Below are positions 9,090-18,500 of a DNA stretch of 64,000 nucleotides, one piece after another (position 1 is the stretch's first letter; each line of letters begins with the position of its first letter). The stretch comes from Bacteroidales bacterium (GTDB lineage Bacteria > Bacteroidota > Bacteroidia > Bacteroidales > UBA10428). The position numbers and the translations under genes are program-made. The stretch spans positions 60,892 through 124,891 of the forward strand of contig DATGXG010000038.1 of NCBI GenBank assembly GCA_035299085.1. Reading direction: 5' to 3'. Under the pieces are notes generated by a model that was not told the origin of the DNA, made no database searches, and saw nothing but the letters and a program-made list of their open reading frames with translations.

Positions 9090-11771
9090 ATGAATAATCC
9101 ATTGCAAATATTAATCCTGGAAGATCTTATATCCGATGCTGATCTTCTTAAATATGAAATAAGCAAAAATAATATTCAGTATACCCATCTGGTTGTTGAA
9201 ACGGAGAATGACTATAAGGATGCCGTTTTAAAGTTTAAACCCGATATCATTCTTTCGGATTACTCATTACCAACTTATAATGGTATGCTGGCGCTTGAAT
9301 ACCGGAACGATGTGGCTCCTGAAATACCTTTTATTCTGGTTACCGGTTCGCTGAATGAGGAAATTGCAGTTGACATTATGAAACATGGTGCAGATGACTA
9401 TGTTTTAAAGGAACATCTTACCCGGATTGGTACCGCTATTGCAGGAGCCTGCGAAAAACATGCGCTGATCCGGAAGAAAAATGAAGCTGAAGAGCTGCTG
9501 CGCATCGTATTCATGGCTATTGACCAGAATCCGGCATCCATTGTTATAACCGACACGAAAGGATTAATAGAATATGTAAATCCAAAATTTACTGCACTTA
9601 CAGGGTATTCCTTCGATGAACTGGTTGGAAAAAAACCGGGGATTCTGCGTTCAGGTTATACTTCTGAATCGGAATATAAAAACTTATGGAATACGATTTC
9701 ATCTGGCAAAACATGGAAAGGAGAATTCCAGAATCTTAAAAAAAACGGCGATTTCTATTTTGAATCGGCGCTGATTTCTCCCATAATTGATGAATCCGGC
9801 ACGGTGACACACTATGTTGCTGTCAAGGAAGATATTTCTCAGAATAAACTGGCCGAAAAGAAAATCAAGTTATTGAATGAAGCCATTGAGCAGAGTCCTG
9901 TATCAATAGTGATCACTGATTCGGAAGGTAAAATAGAATTCGTCAACCGGCAATTCACAGTACAAACCCAGTATACACTTGAAGAGGTGTCAGGAAAAAG
10001 TCCCAGGATTTTTAACCGTGGTCATATACCGGATGATGAATATGATCAAATGTGGAATATGCTTAAAGCTGGTGAAAGGTGGCAATTAGAATATAATAAC
10101 CGGAAAAAGGACGGCACCTTTTACTGGGAGAGTCTTAATATTTCTCCGTTGTTGGATCATCAGGGAAAAATTGCCAATTATATTCTTGTAACTGAAGATA
10201 TTTCAGCGAAAATATTCATGCTTCAGAACCTGATGGAGTCAAAGGAAATTGCTGAACTAAATGAAAAAAGATATCGCTCCCTGTTTGAAAATCTGATAGA
10301 GGGTTTTTCTCTCTGCAAAATGATATTTGAAGATGACATTCCGGTGGATTTCGTGTACCTGGAGGTAAATCATTCTTTTGAAAATCTGACAGGTCTTAAA
10401 AATGTAATCGGTAAAAGGGTTTCCGAAGTAATCCCGCGAATAAGAGAATCTGATTCCCGGCTTTTTGAGATCTATGGACGAGTTGTAAAAACCGGTAAAC
10501 ATGAACGGTTTGAAATGTATGTTGAAAGTTTGAAGGAATGGTTTTCGGTTTCCGTTTATAGTCCGGAGAAGGATTATTTTGTTACTGTTTTTGATGTCAT
10601 TACCCAAAGAAAGAATACTGAAGAAATTCTGATCCATGCAAAAGAAAAGGCTGAAGAAAGTGATCGTTTGAAAACAGCCTTTCTGCATAATATATCCCAT
10701 GAGATCAGGACTCCTCTGAATGCCATAATAGGCTTTTCCTCCCTGCTGGCGAATTCAGATTTTCAGCAGGAAAAGAAAGACGAATTCATGAATATTATTG
10801 ATGCCAGTAATAACCAATTGCTTGCCATCATATCGGGAATTCTTTCTCTTTCCACGCTGGAGGCGGGCCAGGAAAAGTATATAGAGCAGGAAACGAACCT
10901 AAATGAAATTGTAGCCACTGTCTTCAACCAGTTTAATGTTGGTCATAATAATCCGGCCGTGAAATTAAGCTATAAGACAGCACTACTCAGCAGGGAGTCA
11001 GTCGTTCTGACTGATCCGGTTAAGCTCATGCAGATTATGGTCAACCTGGTTGGTAACGCGTTGAAATTTACAGCGCAGGGAGAAGTACAATTTGGCTATG
11101 AGGTAAATATGGATATTATTGAATTTTTTGTAAAAGATACCGGGATCGGAATACCCGAGGAAGATCATGTAAGGATATTTGAAAGATTCAGGCAACTCGA
11201 CAATTCGGCTACCCGAAAATTCGGCGGGATCGGATTAGGCTTAGCGTTATCGAAAGGATATATCGAATTGCTTGGAGGCAGTGTAACCCTTGAATCCAAA
11301 CCGGGGAATGGATCACTTTTCAGATTTACGATACCGTTTAAGCCTGTAAAAGACTTTCAGGTGATTGATGGCGTTAATGAGAATTCCGATTCCGAATTAG
11401 CGGCTTTTCAAAGCAAATCTATACTGGTTGTTGAAGACGACTTTAACAGCTACCTGTTAATAGAAAACTTTCTGGAATCCCTGACCCATAATATAATTCA
11501 TGCGGAAAACGGGCAGGTTGCCGTCAGATTGCTTGAAAAGCGTGAATTGCCTGTCCTGGTGTTGCTGGATATCATGATGCCTGTAATGAACGGCATGGAT
11601 ACCATAGGAATTATAAAGAAACATTATCCGGAACTTCCGGTTATAGCGGTTACTGCATATGCCAACGAAGAGGATTTGCAGGAAATTAAAGATGCAGGTT
11701 TTGATGATTATGTTTCAAAACCCATTCGCCGGCAGGTTCTTATGAATAAGATCAGGAAGTATTTGGAATAA
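9090..11771 (+). CDS. Hybrid histidine kinase, REC-PAS-PAS-PAS-HisKA-HATPase-REC
   Basis: A soluble 893-residue hybrid kinase with no membrane segment. An N-terminal receiver domain (Asp57 in ILSDYSLP) is followed by two well-conserved PAS domains (about 140-258 and 265-385, each with a VNPKF- or VNRQF-type core and an EDIS exit) and a more divergent third PAS (about 395-510). HisKA carries His537 in NISHEIRTPL. HATPase motifs are VNLVGNALKF, DTGIGIP and GGIGLGLALSK. The C-terminal receiver has its phospho-acceptor at Asp827 in LLDIMMPVMNG and a conserved KP near the end. It sits 6 bases after the membrane kinase. The N-terminal receiver could take phosphate from that kinase, making a branched relay; this is inference. 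No DNA-binding output partner is encoded nearby. Confidence 0.9.
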   Translation: MNNPLQILILEDLISDADLLKYEISKNNIQYTHLVVETENDYKDAVLKFKPDIILSDYSLPTYNGMLALEYRNDVAPEIPFILVTGSLNEEIAVDIMKHGADDYVLKEHLTRIGTAIAGACEKHALIRKKNEAEELLRIVFMAIDQNPASIVITDTKGLIEYVNPKFTALTGYSFDELVGKKPGILRSGYTSESEYKNLWNTISSGKTWKGEFQNLKKNGDFYFESALISPIIDESGTVTHYVAVKEDISQNKLAEKKIKLLNEAIEQSPVSIVITDSEGKIEFVNRQFTVQTQYTLEEVSGKSPRIFNRGHIPDDEYDQMWNMLKAGERWQLEYNNRKKDGTFYWESLNISPLLDHQGKIANYILVTEDISAKIFMLQNLMESKEIAELNEKRYRSLFENLIEGFSLCKMIFEDDIPVDFVYLEVNHSFENLTGLKNVIGKRVSEVIPRIRESDSRLFEIYGRVVKTGKHERFEMYVESLKEWFSVSVYSPEKDYFVTVFDVITQRKNTEEILIHAKEKAEESDRLKTAFLHNISHEIRTPLNAIIGFSSLLANSDFQQEKKDEFMNIIDASNNQLLAIISGILSLSTLEAGQEKYIEQETNLNEIVATVFNQFNVGHNNPAVKLSYKTALLSRESVVLTDPVKLMQIMVNLVGNALKFTAQGEVQFGYEVNMDIIEFFVKDTGIGIPEEDHVRIFERFRQLDNSATRKFGGIGLGLALSKGYIELLGGSVTLESKPGNGSLFRFTIPFKPVKDFQVIDGVNENSDSELAAFQSKSILVVEDDFNSYLLIENFLESLTHNIIHAENGQVAVRLLEKRELPVLVLLDIMMPVMNGMDTIGIIKKHYPELPVIAVTAYANEEDLQEIKDAGFDDYVSKPIRRQVLMNKIRKYLE

Positions 11772-11821
11772 ACAGGGGGATTCAAAAGCAAAATCCAGAT
11801 AAGTGCAAATGCCTGAGATTT

Positions 11822-12121
11822 TTATGGTTTCCCTGGCACAATAGCCCTCATCGGGAAGTATTGATACCGGTTAATTCTGGAAGCAGGATCGTTTGTGATA
11901 AATTCTTTAACTTCCTCTTCGCTTTCAACCGAAATAATGCCCAGTCCGTAAACCGCTTCCGGATCCATTACCGGACCAAAGGCAAGGACCTTGCCCTGGT
12001 TCATGATTTCAGTCCAGTATTCAACATGTTTCATCATAACAGCTCTCTCTTCATCGGTCATTGTTTCTGCAAAATCAGGCCTTGATGGCAGCAGGTACAG
12101 AACAAAATATTTTTTCTCCAT
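11822..12121 (-). CDS. YCII-related domain protein, 99 aa
   Basis: A small single-domain protein of the YCII family (dimeric alpha+beta ferredoxin-like fold). The sequence has the family pattern: an N-terminal strand (KKYFVLYLLPSRP), a helix with MMKHVEYWTEI, then a strand-turn with GKVLAFGPVMDPE, GLGIISVESEEEVKEF and a DP motif before a final strand. Length is normal. Biochemical roles in this family are mostly unproven; a conserved His/Asp pair suggests catalysis in some members. It is a single gene, convergent with the hybrid kinase gene and separated from it by 50 bases. Confidence 0.8.
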   Translation of the reverse strand: MEKKYFVLYLLPSRPDFAETMTDEERAVMMKHVEYWTEIMNQGKVLAFGPVMDPEAVYGLGIISVESEEEVKEFITNDPASRINRYQYFPMRAIVPGKP

Positions 12122-12387
12122 GAGTTAATGATTTAATTATCTAAAACCTGTAACACACCCCAAACTTATTGTACCAGCAAACAGGAGGCCTATTGCTTTC
12201 ATTTCTGAAAATGATTTGGAGTTCATCTAACTTCATTGCGTTTAATGAAGATAGAAAAAAAGTTTAACACAGAACGGATTTTTCCGGTAATTTGGATGAT
12301 CCTGAAATGGTTAAATTTGAGCTTAAGAGAATACATTTTACTTCGGATCTAGGCATGACCAAAACATTACAGATTATTAAGGGAATT

Positions 12388-13146
12388 ATGAATTTCAAAA
12401 CCCTTATACTAATAATGCTATATACGTGTATCCAGGGGTGCTCAAAATCAACTGTCGATCCTATATGTTATCTTAATAAACCGAGGGATACTTACAAATA
12501 TCCAATATTACCAAGATCACCAGAATGGGCATTATTAAATACCAGTGAAGAAATGGATTCGGTACTGCAGATCCCTAATCAGATATTAAAAAGTATATCT
12601 ACTGAAGGGCTGGTTGAAACGTCATTACATTATCCAAGATTTTCGGATCTATATTTTAGTGATGATTATCAGAGAGCTTTTAATATTATAGAGAGTCATT
12701 TTAATGGATTTCAAGAACTTCTCAAGAGAAGTGATGCTGCGTCCGTACTTACTGAACGATATGAATTGATGGATCCTTCCTGCATCCACAATAATTATCC
12801 TTCGATTAATGGTGATGGCAGTAGTACTTCTTTTTCATTTGCTTTTATTGAAATTTTAATCGCTCAATATGAAATCCTTTCCCTACTTGAAAATGAGAAT
12901 TTGCAGACTTTACTTAAAGAATGCTTATTAAAATATGAAGTGAAGAAAGATAACAATTCTTCACTTTTTACTTTAAAACATTCTTTACTAATTGCTGCAA
13001 GAATAATGTATTTCGATAATTATGATCAATTTATTCAGGAATATAATAACAATGAAAGTATTAAATTTTTTACAGATAGGGTAATGCTCCTAGATTCTAC
13101 AACCCTTGATGTTATATATGACTTAGCGAAAAGATTTCCAAATTAG
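12388..13146 (+). CDS. Hypothetical AT-rich lipoprotein, 252 aa
   Basis: I do not recognise the family. I chose the ATG at 12388 because it begins a clean lipoprotein signal peptide (NFKTLILIMLYTCIQGC, lipidation Cys in IQGC). The open frame extends upstream to a TTG at 12292 with no credible signal sequence. The mature part is helical, rich in Asn, Ile, Leu and Ser, with no evident catalytic motif. The base composition is visibly more AT-rich than that of its neighbours and codons favour A/T endings, which may mark recent acquisition. It stands alone between the YCII gene and tRNA-Arg. About 265 bases upstream hold nothing I can assign. Confidence 0.6.
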   Translation: MNFKTLILIMLYTCIQGCSKSTVDPICYLNKPRDTYKYPILPRSPEWALLNTSEEMDSVLQIPNQILKSISTEGLVETSLHYPRFSDLYFSDDYQRAFNIIESHFNGFQELLKRSDAASVLTERYELMDPSCIHNNYPSINGDGSSTSFSFAFIEILIAQYEILSLLENENLQTLLKECLLKYEVKKDNNSSLFTLKHSLLIAARIMYFDNYDQFIQEYNNNESIKFFTDRVMLLDSTTLDVIYDLAKRFPN

Positions 13147-13206
13147 TTTAGGCTTAATGAATCAATTCATGTTTTCGATTCCGGAACACTGTTCTAAGAA
13201 ACCACT

Positions 13207-13336
13207 ACCCACAGGCCGGCACGCGATGGCCGCTTGTGATCACAAAAAAAGCTAAGCCATTTATATAAAAGGATGATTAGGAGTGATTACTCGCACCCAC
13301 AGGCCAGCACGCCATGCCCGCTCGTGATCACAAAAA
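13207..13336. repeat. Two 42-bp direct repeats beside tRNA-Arg
   Basis: Copies at 13207-13248 and 13295-13336 both run from ACCCACAGGCC through GTGATCACAAAAA with about five differences. The second copy runs into the inverted repeat at the 3' end of tRNA-Arg. The ACCCACAG core also occurs in the tRNA gene as the complement of its anticodon 3' arm. The repeats could be debris of earlier insertion at the tRNA; no integrase is present. The 230 bases between the orphan lipoprotein and the tRNA hold no gene. Confidence 0.55.
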
Positions 13337-13380
13337 TAAAATAAGCTGCCTGTCAGGGCAGCTTATTTTATTTTTGTGAT
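13327..13380 (-). terminator. Perfect 24-bp inverted repeat at the 3' end of tRNA-Arg
   Basis: Arms 13327-13350 and 13357-13380 are exact reverse complements around a 6-base loop. On the minus strand it forms a long A/T-based, GGCAGC-topped hairpin directly after the tRNA and even takes in its last four bases. It probably ends tRNA transcription and may guide 3' processing. The pairing is read directly; the role is inferred. Confidence 0.65.
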
Positions 13381-13450
13381 TCCGGCGCGATTCGAACGCG
13401 CGACCCACAGCTTAGAAGGCTGTTGCTCTATCCAACTGAGCTACGGAACC
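13377..13450 (-). tRNA. tRNA-Arg (anticodon UCU)
   Basis: The minus strand folds into a complete 74-base cloverleaf. The acceptor stem GGTTCCG pairs with CGGAATC plus discriminator A (one G-U pair). The D arm carries AGCTCAGTTGGATAGAGC. The anticodon stem ACAGC/GCTGT encloses CTTCTAA with anticodon TCT. The T arm reads GCGCG-TTCGAAT-CGCGC. It reads AGA/AGG arginine codons. CCA is not encoded. It stands as a single tRNA. Confidence 0.95.
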
Positions 13451-13524
13451 ATTTGTTAAATTTCGGGCAGGCAAAAATAATAAAAATTGGATTGAGTGAT
13501 ATGTGATTGTGAAAAAAGATGATA

Positions 13525-13641
13525 CTGGATACTGGATGCTGGATGCTGGATGCCTTCGGTCCCATAGGTCGCATAGGTCGCATAGGTCCCAGGAATGAAG
13601 AATGAAGAATGAAGAATGAAAAAATGAAGAATGAAAAATGA
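13525..13641. repeat. Three successive short tandem repeats
   Basis: Three different microsatellite runs abut: a 7-base run based on GGATGCT/GGATACT, a 10-base run based on GTCGCATAG, and a run of GAATGAA/GAATGAAAAA. They fill the gap between tRNA-Arg and the GyrI-like gene. Similar runs recur at many intergenic sites in this window. Confidence 0.7.
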
Positions 13642-13671
13642 ACTACTTTTATTTAATTAACACCCTCAACC

Positions 13672-14295
13672 ATGAAACACGAATGGAAAACGGCTGAAAA
13701 ACAGTATTATTCACCGAAAAACAAACCCGAACTGGTTACCCTGCCGGCATTTAAGTTTTTCACTGTTACCGGAAAAGGAAATCCTAACGATGAATTCTTC
13801 GGCGAATACATTTCGGTTCTCTATGCCCTCTCCTACGCCATCAAAATGAGCCCTAAAAAAGGAATTGCTCCTGCAGGCTATTTCGATTATACCGTGTATC
13901 CACTTGAAGGGGTGTGGGACCTTACCGAAGAAGGCAAGAAATCATACAACGGTACAATTGATAAGAATGAGCTCGTTTTCACACTCATGATCCGCCAACC
14001 CGATTTTGTGGATGATACCTATGCAGCCCTGACTCTCGAAAGAACCAAAAAAACAAAGCCTCATAAATTACTGGATGCTGTTAAATTCGAAATTATCACC
14101 GAAGGTCCGTGCATCCAGATGCTCCACCTGGGCAGTTACGACAGCGAACCGGCTTCCTTTGCCCTTATGGAACAATTTGCTGAAAAGGAAAAACTCAAAA
14201 GACTTTGTAAAACTCACAGGGAAATATACCTCAGCGACGCAAGAAAGGTGGCAACGGAGAAGCTGAGAACAATACTGCGGTTTAAATTATACTAA
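13672..14295 (+). CDS. GyrI-like small-molecule-binding domain protein
   Basis: A 207-residue single-domain protein of the GyrI-like/SOUL-fold superfamily, which binds small ligands. Family features are the N-terminal Trp-Lys segment (MKHEWKTAEKQYY), the strand LVTLPAFKFFTVTGKGNP, a central AGYFDYTVYPLEGVW segment, and the C-terminal CIQMLHLGSYDSEP followed by KTHREIYLSD. It has no HTH domain, unlike AraC-type members, so it is a stand-alone sensor or hydrolase-like member. It is cytoplasmic. It lies 30 bases after a microsatellite run and is convergent with the DUF4142 gene. Confidence 0.8.
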   Translation: MKHEWKTAEKQYYSPKNKPELVTLPAFKFFTVTGKGNPNDEFFGEYISVLYALSYAIKMSPKKGIAPAGYFDYTVYPLEGVWDLTEEGKKSYNGTIDKNELVFTLMIRQPDFVDDTYAALTLERTKKTKPHKLLDAVKFEIITEGPCIQMLHLGSYDSEPASFALMEQFAEKEKLKRLCKTHREIYLSDARKVATEKLRTILRFKLY

Positions 14296-14297
14296 AC

Positions 14298-14330
14298 GAC
14301 TCTGACAGGTCCACCGGACTCTGTCAGGTC
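14298..14330. repeat. CTGACAG palindrome (33 bp), copy 1
   Basis: The segment is an imperfect palindrome (GACTCTGACAGGTCC and GGACTCTGTCAGGTC), 2 bases after the GyrI-like stop. Its reverse complement matches the 35-bp units at 34116-34150 and 41723-41757 with one difference. A decayed copy lies at 14418-14448. Confidence 0.75.
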
Positions 14331-14332
14331 AG

Positions 14333-14370
14333 TTCAAAAAAAAATTCCGGATGAGACACATCCGGAATTT
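14333..14370 (-). terminator. Rho-independent terminator of the DUF4142 gene
   Basis: On the minus strand a 12-bp stem (AAATTCCGGATG with CATCCGGAATTT, 5-base loop) is followed by a run of T. It lies 84 bases past the DUF4142 stop. It is the best intrinsic terminator in this part of the window. Confidence 0.8.
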
Positions 14371-14417
14371 GAGTGAATTTAGGTGAAATTTTTACAAGCT
14401 TACAGTTCCAAGAAAAC

Positions 14418-14448
14418 GACGCTGACAGGTGCGACACTGTCAGGTCTG
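14418..14448. repeat. CTGACAG palindrome, degenerate copy 2
   Basis: GACGCTGACAGGTGCGACACTGTCAGGTC-type half sites repeat the pattern of the nearby 33-bp palindrome but with a shortened centre. It lies just past the stop of the DUF4142 gene. Confidence 0.55.
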
Positions 14449-14453
14449 CAAGT

Positions 14454-15215
14454 TTACCTTCTTCTTATATACATATTCAATACCGAAGAATCAGTTCCTA
14501 CATTACTTGTGTCATTGCCCGTACCTGTAGTATCATTCCCTACTCCGGTTGTGTCATTTCCTACACCCGTTGTGTCATTACCAACACCTGTGGTGTCATT
14601 ACCAACACCTGTTGTGTCATTTCCAACACCTGTGGTATCATTACCCATACCGGTAGTATCAATACCAAGTGCCATTGCAATGCTGTCAGCTTTGGCAAGA
14701 TGTTCGTTAATATCCGGAAGATACATGTTCACATAGCTTTTCAGACTGGCATCCTGTGTGCTGTCCTTAATAGCCTGAAACATGTTTTTGACTTTGGTGT
14801 GAGCCATAATCTGACTTTTAATGTAACTCTTGTCGAAATCACCACCATTCAGCGCTGTCAGGCTATCCCGTAAAGCACCGTTAACCGTGTCAAGATTAAC
14901 CGGGAGATCAATATTTCTGCCGTTAGCCAAAGAATCCAAATCACTTTGTGATTTCTGATGATCTCTTACCATCATTGCTCCGAACGCTTTAACGAGTGTA
15001 TCACCTCCCTTAAGAGTAGCAAGCTGGCCAAGGGTTATCTCAGCCAGATTTGATGCACCAATCTGTTTGATCACGCTTTCATTTTTTCCATTCGAATTCC
15101 CGTTGCCGTTGTTGTTGTTATTGTTATCATTATCATCATCCTTATTACAGGAAATCGCCACTACCAGTGCGGGTATTAACAGATACGTCAGCCAATTTTT
15201 CTTTCTCATTTCCAT
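14454..15215 (-). CDS. DUF4142 lipoprotein with C-terminal DTTGVGN heptad repeats
   Basis: A predicted lipoprotein (signal LLIPALVVAISC, lipidation Cys in AISC) with a DUF4142 helical-bundle domain at about residues 50-175 (YIKSQIMAHTKVKNMF and SYVNMYLPDINEHL are typical). Between the signal and the domain is a low-complexity Asp/Asn/Gly spacer. After the domain come eight DTTG[VMT]GN heptads and a decayed ninth, then a short basic end (YIRRR). DUF4142 is ferritin-like in outline; its role is unknown. The extended acidic tail looks like a surface stalk or a divalent-cation-binding repeat, which is inference. ATG at 15215 or two codons later are both possible. Confidence 0.85.
   Translation of the reverse strand: MEMRKKNWLTYLLIPALVVAISCNKDDDNDNNNNNNGNGNSNGKNESVIKQIGASNLAEITLGQLATLKGGDTLVKAFGAMMVRDHQKSQSDLDSLANGRNIDLPVNLDTVNGALRDSLTALNGGDFDKSYIKSQIMAHTKVKNMFQAIKDSTQDASLKSYVNMYLPDINEHLAKADSIAMALGIDTTGMGNDTTGVGNDTTGVGNDTTGVGNDTTGVGNDTTGVGNDTTGTGNDTSNVGTDSSVLNMYIRRR
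14497..14664. repeat. In-frame 21-bp minisatellite within the DUF4142 gene
   Basis: About eight 21-base units encode DTTGVGN. The units differ mostly at third codon positions (for example TTTCC versus TTACC for the Gly-Asn/Asp boundary). The peptide has therefore been kept while the DNA drifted. Array length could vary among strains. Confidence 0.85.
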
Positions 15216-15361
15216 AACGCTTTATTATTTAGTTTGGTGTCTATTGTTCAAAAACCGTACATAACAAAGCTTTTAAATCATTTTATTGTTAACCAATGAT
15301 TTATAAAAATTAACGATTCCCCCGAATGGGGAAGAATGGCAACAGGTGTAGAAGGATGCAA

Positions 15362-15575
15362 CAGATGAAGAAGTTTGAAAGTTTGAAAAAGAAGTTTGAG
15401 GAAGAAGTTTGAAGAAGAAGTTTGAGGAAGAAGTTTGAAATGATTTCAAACAAGATTTAACTACGTCAAACGCGAAACGTCAAACAGCGAAGCCTTCAAA
15501 CAGCGAAGCGTCAAACAGCGAAGCTTTCAAACGTGAAAATTCAAACGGCGAAGCCTTCAAACCTCAAACCTCATA
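15362..15575. repeat. Two tandem repeat arrays in a 362-bp gene-free gap
   Basis: 15362-15440 is built from GAAGAAGTTTGA-like units. 15465-15575 is built from about 14-base CAAACAGCGAAGC-like units carrying TCAAACNGCGAAGC. Together they fill most of the gap between the DUF4142 start and the 3' end of the large sensor gene. No coding frame or RNA gene was recognised. Confidence 0.7.
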
Positions 15576-15577
15576 TC

Positions 15578-18500
15578 TCAAACTTTCTTTTTAATTTCTG
15601 TTTTAAGCTTCTGAACTTCTTCTTCGAGAATCTTCAGATCGGTTACATCAACCTGGATGCCAAGAAGTCCCGTTTCACCGGTCGTGGCCAGCACAAAGGG
15701 ACATTTCATAGTGTTCAGGTACCTAATCTTTCCCTGCTGGTTTTCCTTATGTATATAAGTGGTCTCGCCTTTCTTTATGATCTCAAGCTCCTGCTTGCGC
15801 CAGCTGTCTACATCCTCATCCGGGTGATTATCATAGTCGCTTGTACCGATAATCTGCTCTGCCCGCTTGTTATACACAGAAGCCACTGCATCATTCACAA
15901 CAATAAACTTACCGTTTTCATCTTTCAGAAAGACTTTCGCGGGTACTTTATTCAAAACATCAATCAGCAGCTTGCGATTCTTTTCTATGGCTTTCGTCAT
16001 TTCAAGCGCATCCATTTCCATGTTCTTTATCTTAGAAATGTTCTTGCTGATGCCAAATGTACCGATGACGTTTCCTTCGGTGTCCCTTAATGGCATTTTG
16101 GTTGTGTTAACCCAGTTGAAACGACCGTCGGCCAGAACTTCCTTTTCTTCCAGATCAATGATAGCCTTTCCGGTCCTTATGATTTTCTGTTCATCTTCGA
16201 AAGCAGGCCTTGCATGTTCGTCGGAGAAGAAATCAAAATCTGATTTTCCTAAGAGTTCTTCCTTTTTATTCAATCCAAACAGGGTCAGCATCGAATTACT
16301 GAAACGAATGAATTTGCTGTCCTTATCTTTGAAATAAATACATTCAGGAACATTATCCATCAGGGCATCCATTAATGCCTTTTCTTTATTCAGATCTTCC
16401 TGAATTTTCTCATTCATCTCAAGCTGGTACCTCAGGTCTTCCTGTGTGGCCTGCATTTCCTCCAGGTTCTGCCTCAGTTCCTCTTCCTGAGCCTTCAGTT
16501 CTTCAGCGTTTTCAATAGCATCCTGCTGCAGTCGTTTGATTTTCGTGATATCCTTGCTGATCCCGAAAGTTCCAATAATTTCACCATTTGCATTGCGTAA
16601 CGGCATTTTTGTTGTGTTAACCCATGTATAGCTTCCGTCGGGCATGAGGTTTTTCTCTTCCAGGTCGATAATTGCTTTACCGGTTCTTATGATGGTTTGT
16701 TCACCGTCATAAGCGGGCTGTGCATGTTCTTTTGAGAAAAAGTCGAAGTCCGATTTGCCCATCAGGTCTTCCGGTTTATCCACCTTGAACAGTTTCATCA
16801 TCGATTTGCTGAAACGGAGGAAACGGCTCTCTTTATCCTTGAAATAAATGTGCTCGGGAACACTTGTCAATAAGGCATCGAGGAGGGCCTTTTCTTTCAT
16901 CAGCTCTACGCTTGCCTCTTCAATTTCCTTTTGCTTGGCTTTTATTTCGTCAGCCATTTTCGTGGCTTCAAATTCTTTATGCTTGATATCCGAAATGTCG
17001 AATTGCACTCCGAACAAGCCTGTAACACCCAGGTGTTCAATATAGAACGGCTTTTTAACTGTCCTCACTATAAGCCCATCATAACGCGACGGATCCCCTT
17101 CTTCATAGCTCTGGCTCTTGCCCGACCTGATGATGTCCATTTCCTGCCTGTGGTATTCCTCAGCCTCTTCACGGGGGTAAAAATCAAAGTCGGATTTCCC
17201 GAGGATTTCATCCACAGTACGGCCGTAATTATCAGCAACAGGCTTATTGGCAATGACAAACCGGCCTTCATCATCCTTCAGGAAAATCTTTTCGGGAATT
17301 TCATTAATAAGAGAAATCAGCAGTTTCCGGTAATCTTCCATTTCCTTCATGATCTTCTGATTCCGCTCATTCTCTTCTTCCTTGAGCCTTTCCATCTGCT
17401 CATGGGTAGCCTGTAATTCTTCGATATTCTGCCTTAACTCTTCATCCTGCGCTTTCATCTCCTCGGTCTGCTGCTGGAACCTTTCGAGGTACTGGGTGGT
17501 TTGGAGATGCAGCTTAACCGTTATCAGTGCCGCAGCAATACTTTCCGCTATTTTCTCAAGGAATTCAACTTCATGCGGTTTGAAATCTTCAAATGAAGCC
17601 ACTTCCAGAACGCCCAGCACTTCCTCATCTTTTTTCAACGGAACGATCAGCAGGCATTTAGCTTTCGATCCGCCCAAACCTGACGTAATGTTCATATAAT
17701 CGGCAGGAAGCTTATTTGTAAGTATTGTTTTCTTTTCAAGGAGACAGTTTCCGATAAGTCCGTCACCTGCTTCTACAATTTTATTCAGGTATTTAACCCT
17801 GTCATATGCATAGGCCGCAACCAGCTTGAGGTGCTGTCTTCCTTCGTCGTATTCCTCGGTAAGGAACAAGCCGCCCTGGTTGGCTGAAAGATATTGCACT
17901 ATATTGCGGATGATATTCAGCGAAAGTTTTTCCAGGTCACCCGTATCCATACGCAAAATATCATTGAACATGGCAATTCCCTGGGTTGTCCAGTTTCGGA
18001 TTTCATCCTCAATGGCACGCTTTTCTTCATCAAGCCTCCTCATGATCAGGCTTTCCCTTACCTTATTGAGAGTATGCCCATACTCATCCTTTTCGCCCGA
18101 AACAGGAAACGGTTCATCAATATTGCCTTTGCTCAGCTCATTAATATAGGATGCTGTATTTTTAAGCCTTTCATTCAAAATATCCACTGAGTTGCTGATA
18201 AAACCAATCTCATCTTCTGAATCCAAATTCAGCGTATCAATGCTTTCTCCTCTTGTCAATGAGGCTACAGTGTTTTTAATCTTTGCAAGCCTTCCTGTAA
18301 TTGACTTATTTATCATTCCTGACAAATAAGCCAAAATCAGAGCTATGCCAAGGGTTATGAAAACAAGAATTACCATGAACCGATGAAGAGAGGCCAGTGC
18401 ATCCGACTGGTCAACCTGGGTGAGAAGCATCCAGTTCAGATCGCCTATATGAAGCGGAATATAGCTGCACAACACTTCTTCCCCGGTTTCGGTCCTGTAA

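Noticed and set aside
10257..10700. 147-codon minus-strand frame inside the hybrid kinase gene
   Set aside because: Antisense to the third PAS and HisKA region; no motifs and no start context.
13207..13336. CRISPR-like repeat-spacer pattern from the 42-bp direct repeats
   Set aside because: Only two copies, one spacer of about 46 bases, and no cas genes in the window.
14373..14873. Plus-strand open frames with Thr/Val/Cys-rich repeats opposite the DUF4142 gene
   Set aside because: They are the antisense reading of the DTTGVGN minisatellite; the minus-strand gene has a signal peptide, a known domain and a terminator.
15533..16337. Plus-strand frames of 156 and 185 codons under the 3' end of the large sensor gene
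   Set aside because: They lie antisense to conserved PAS domains and show no family features.
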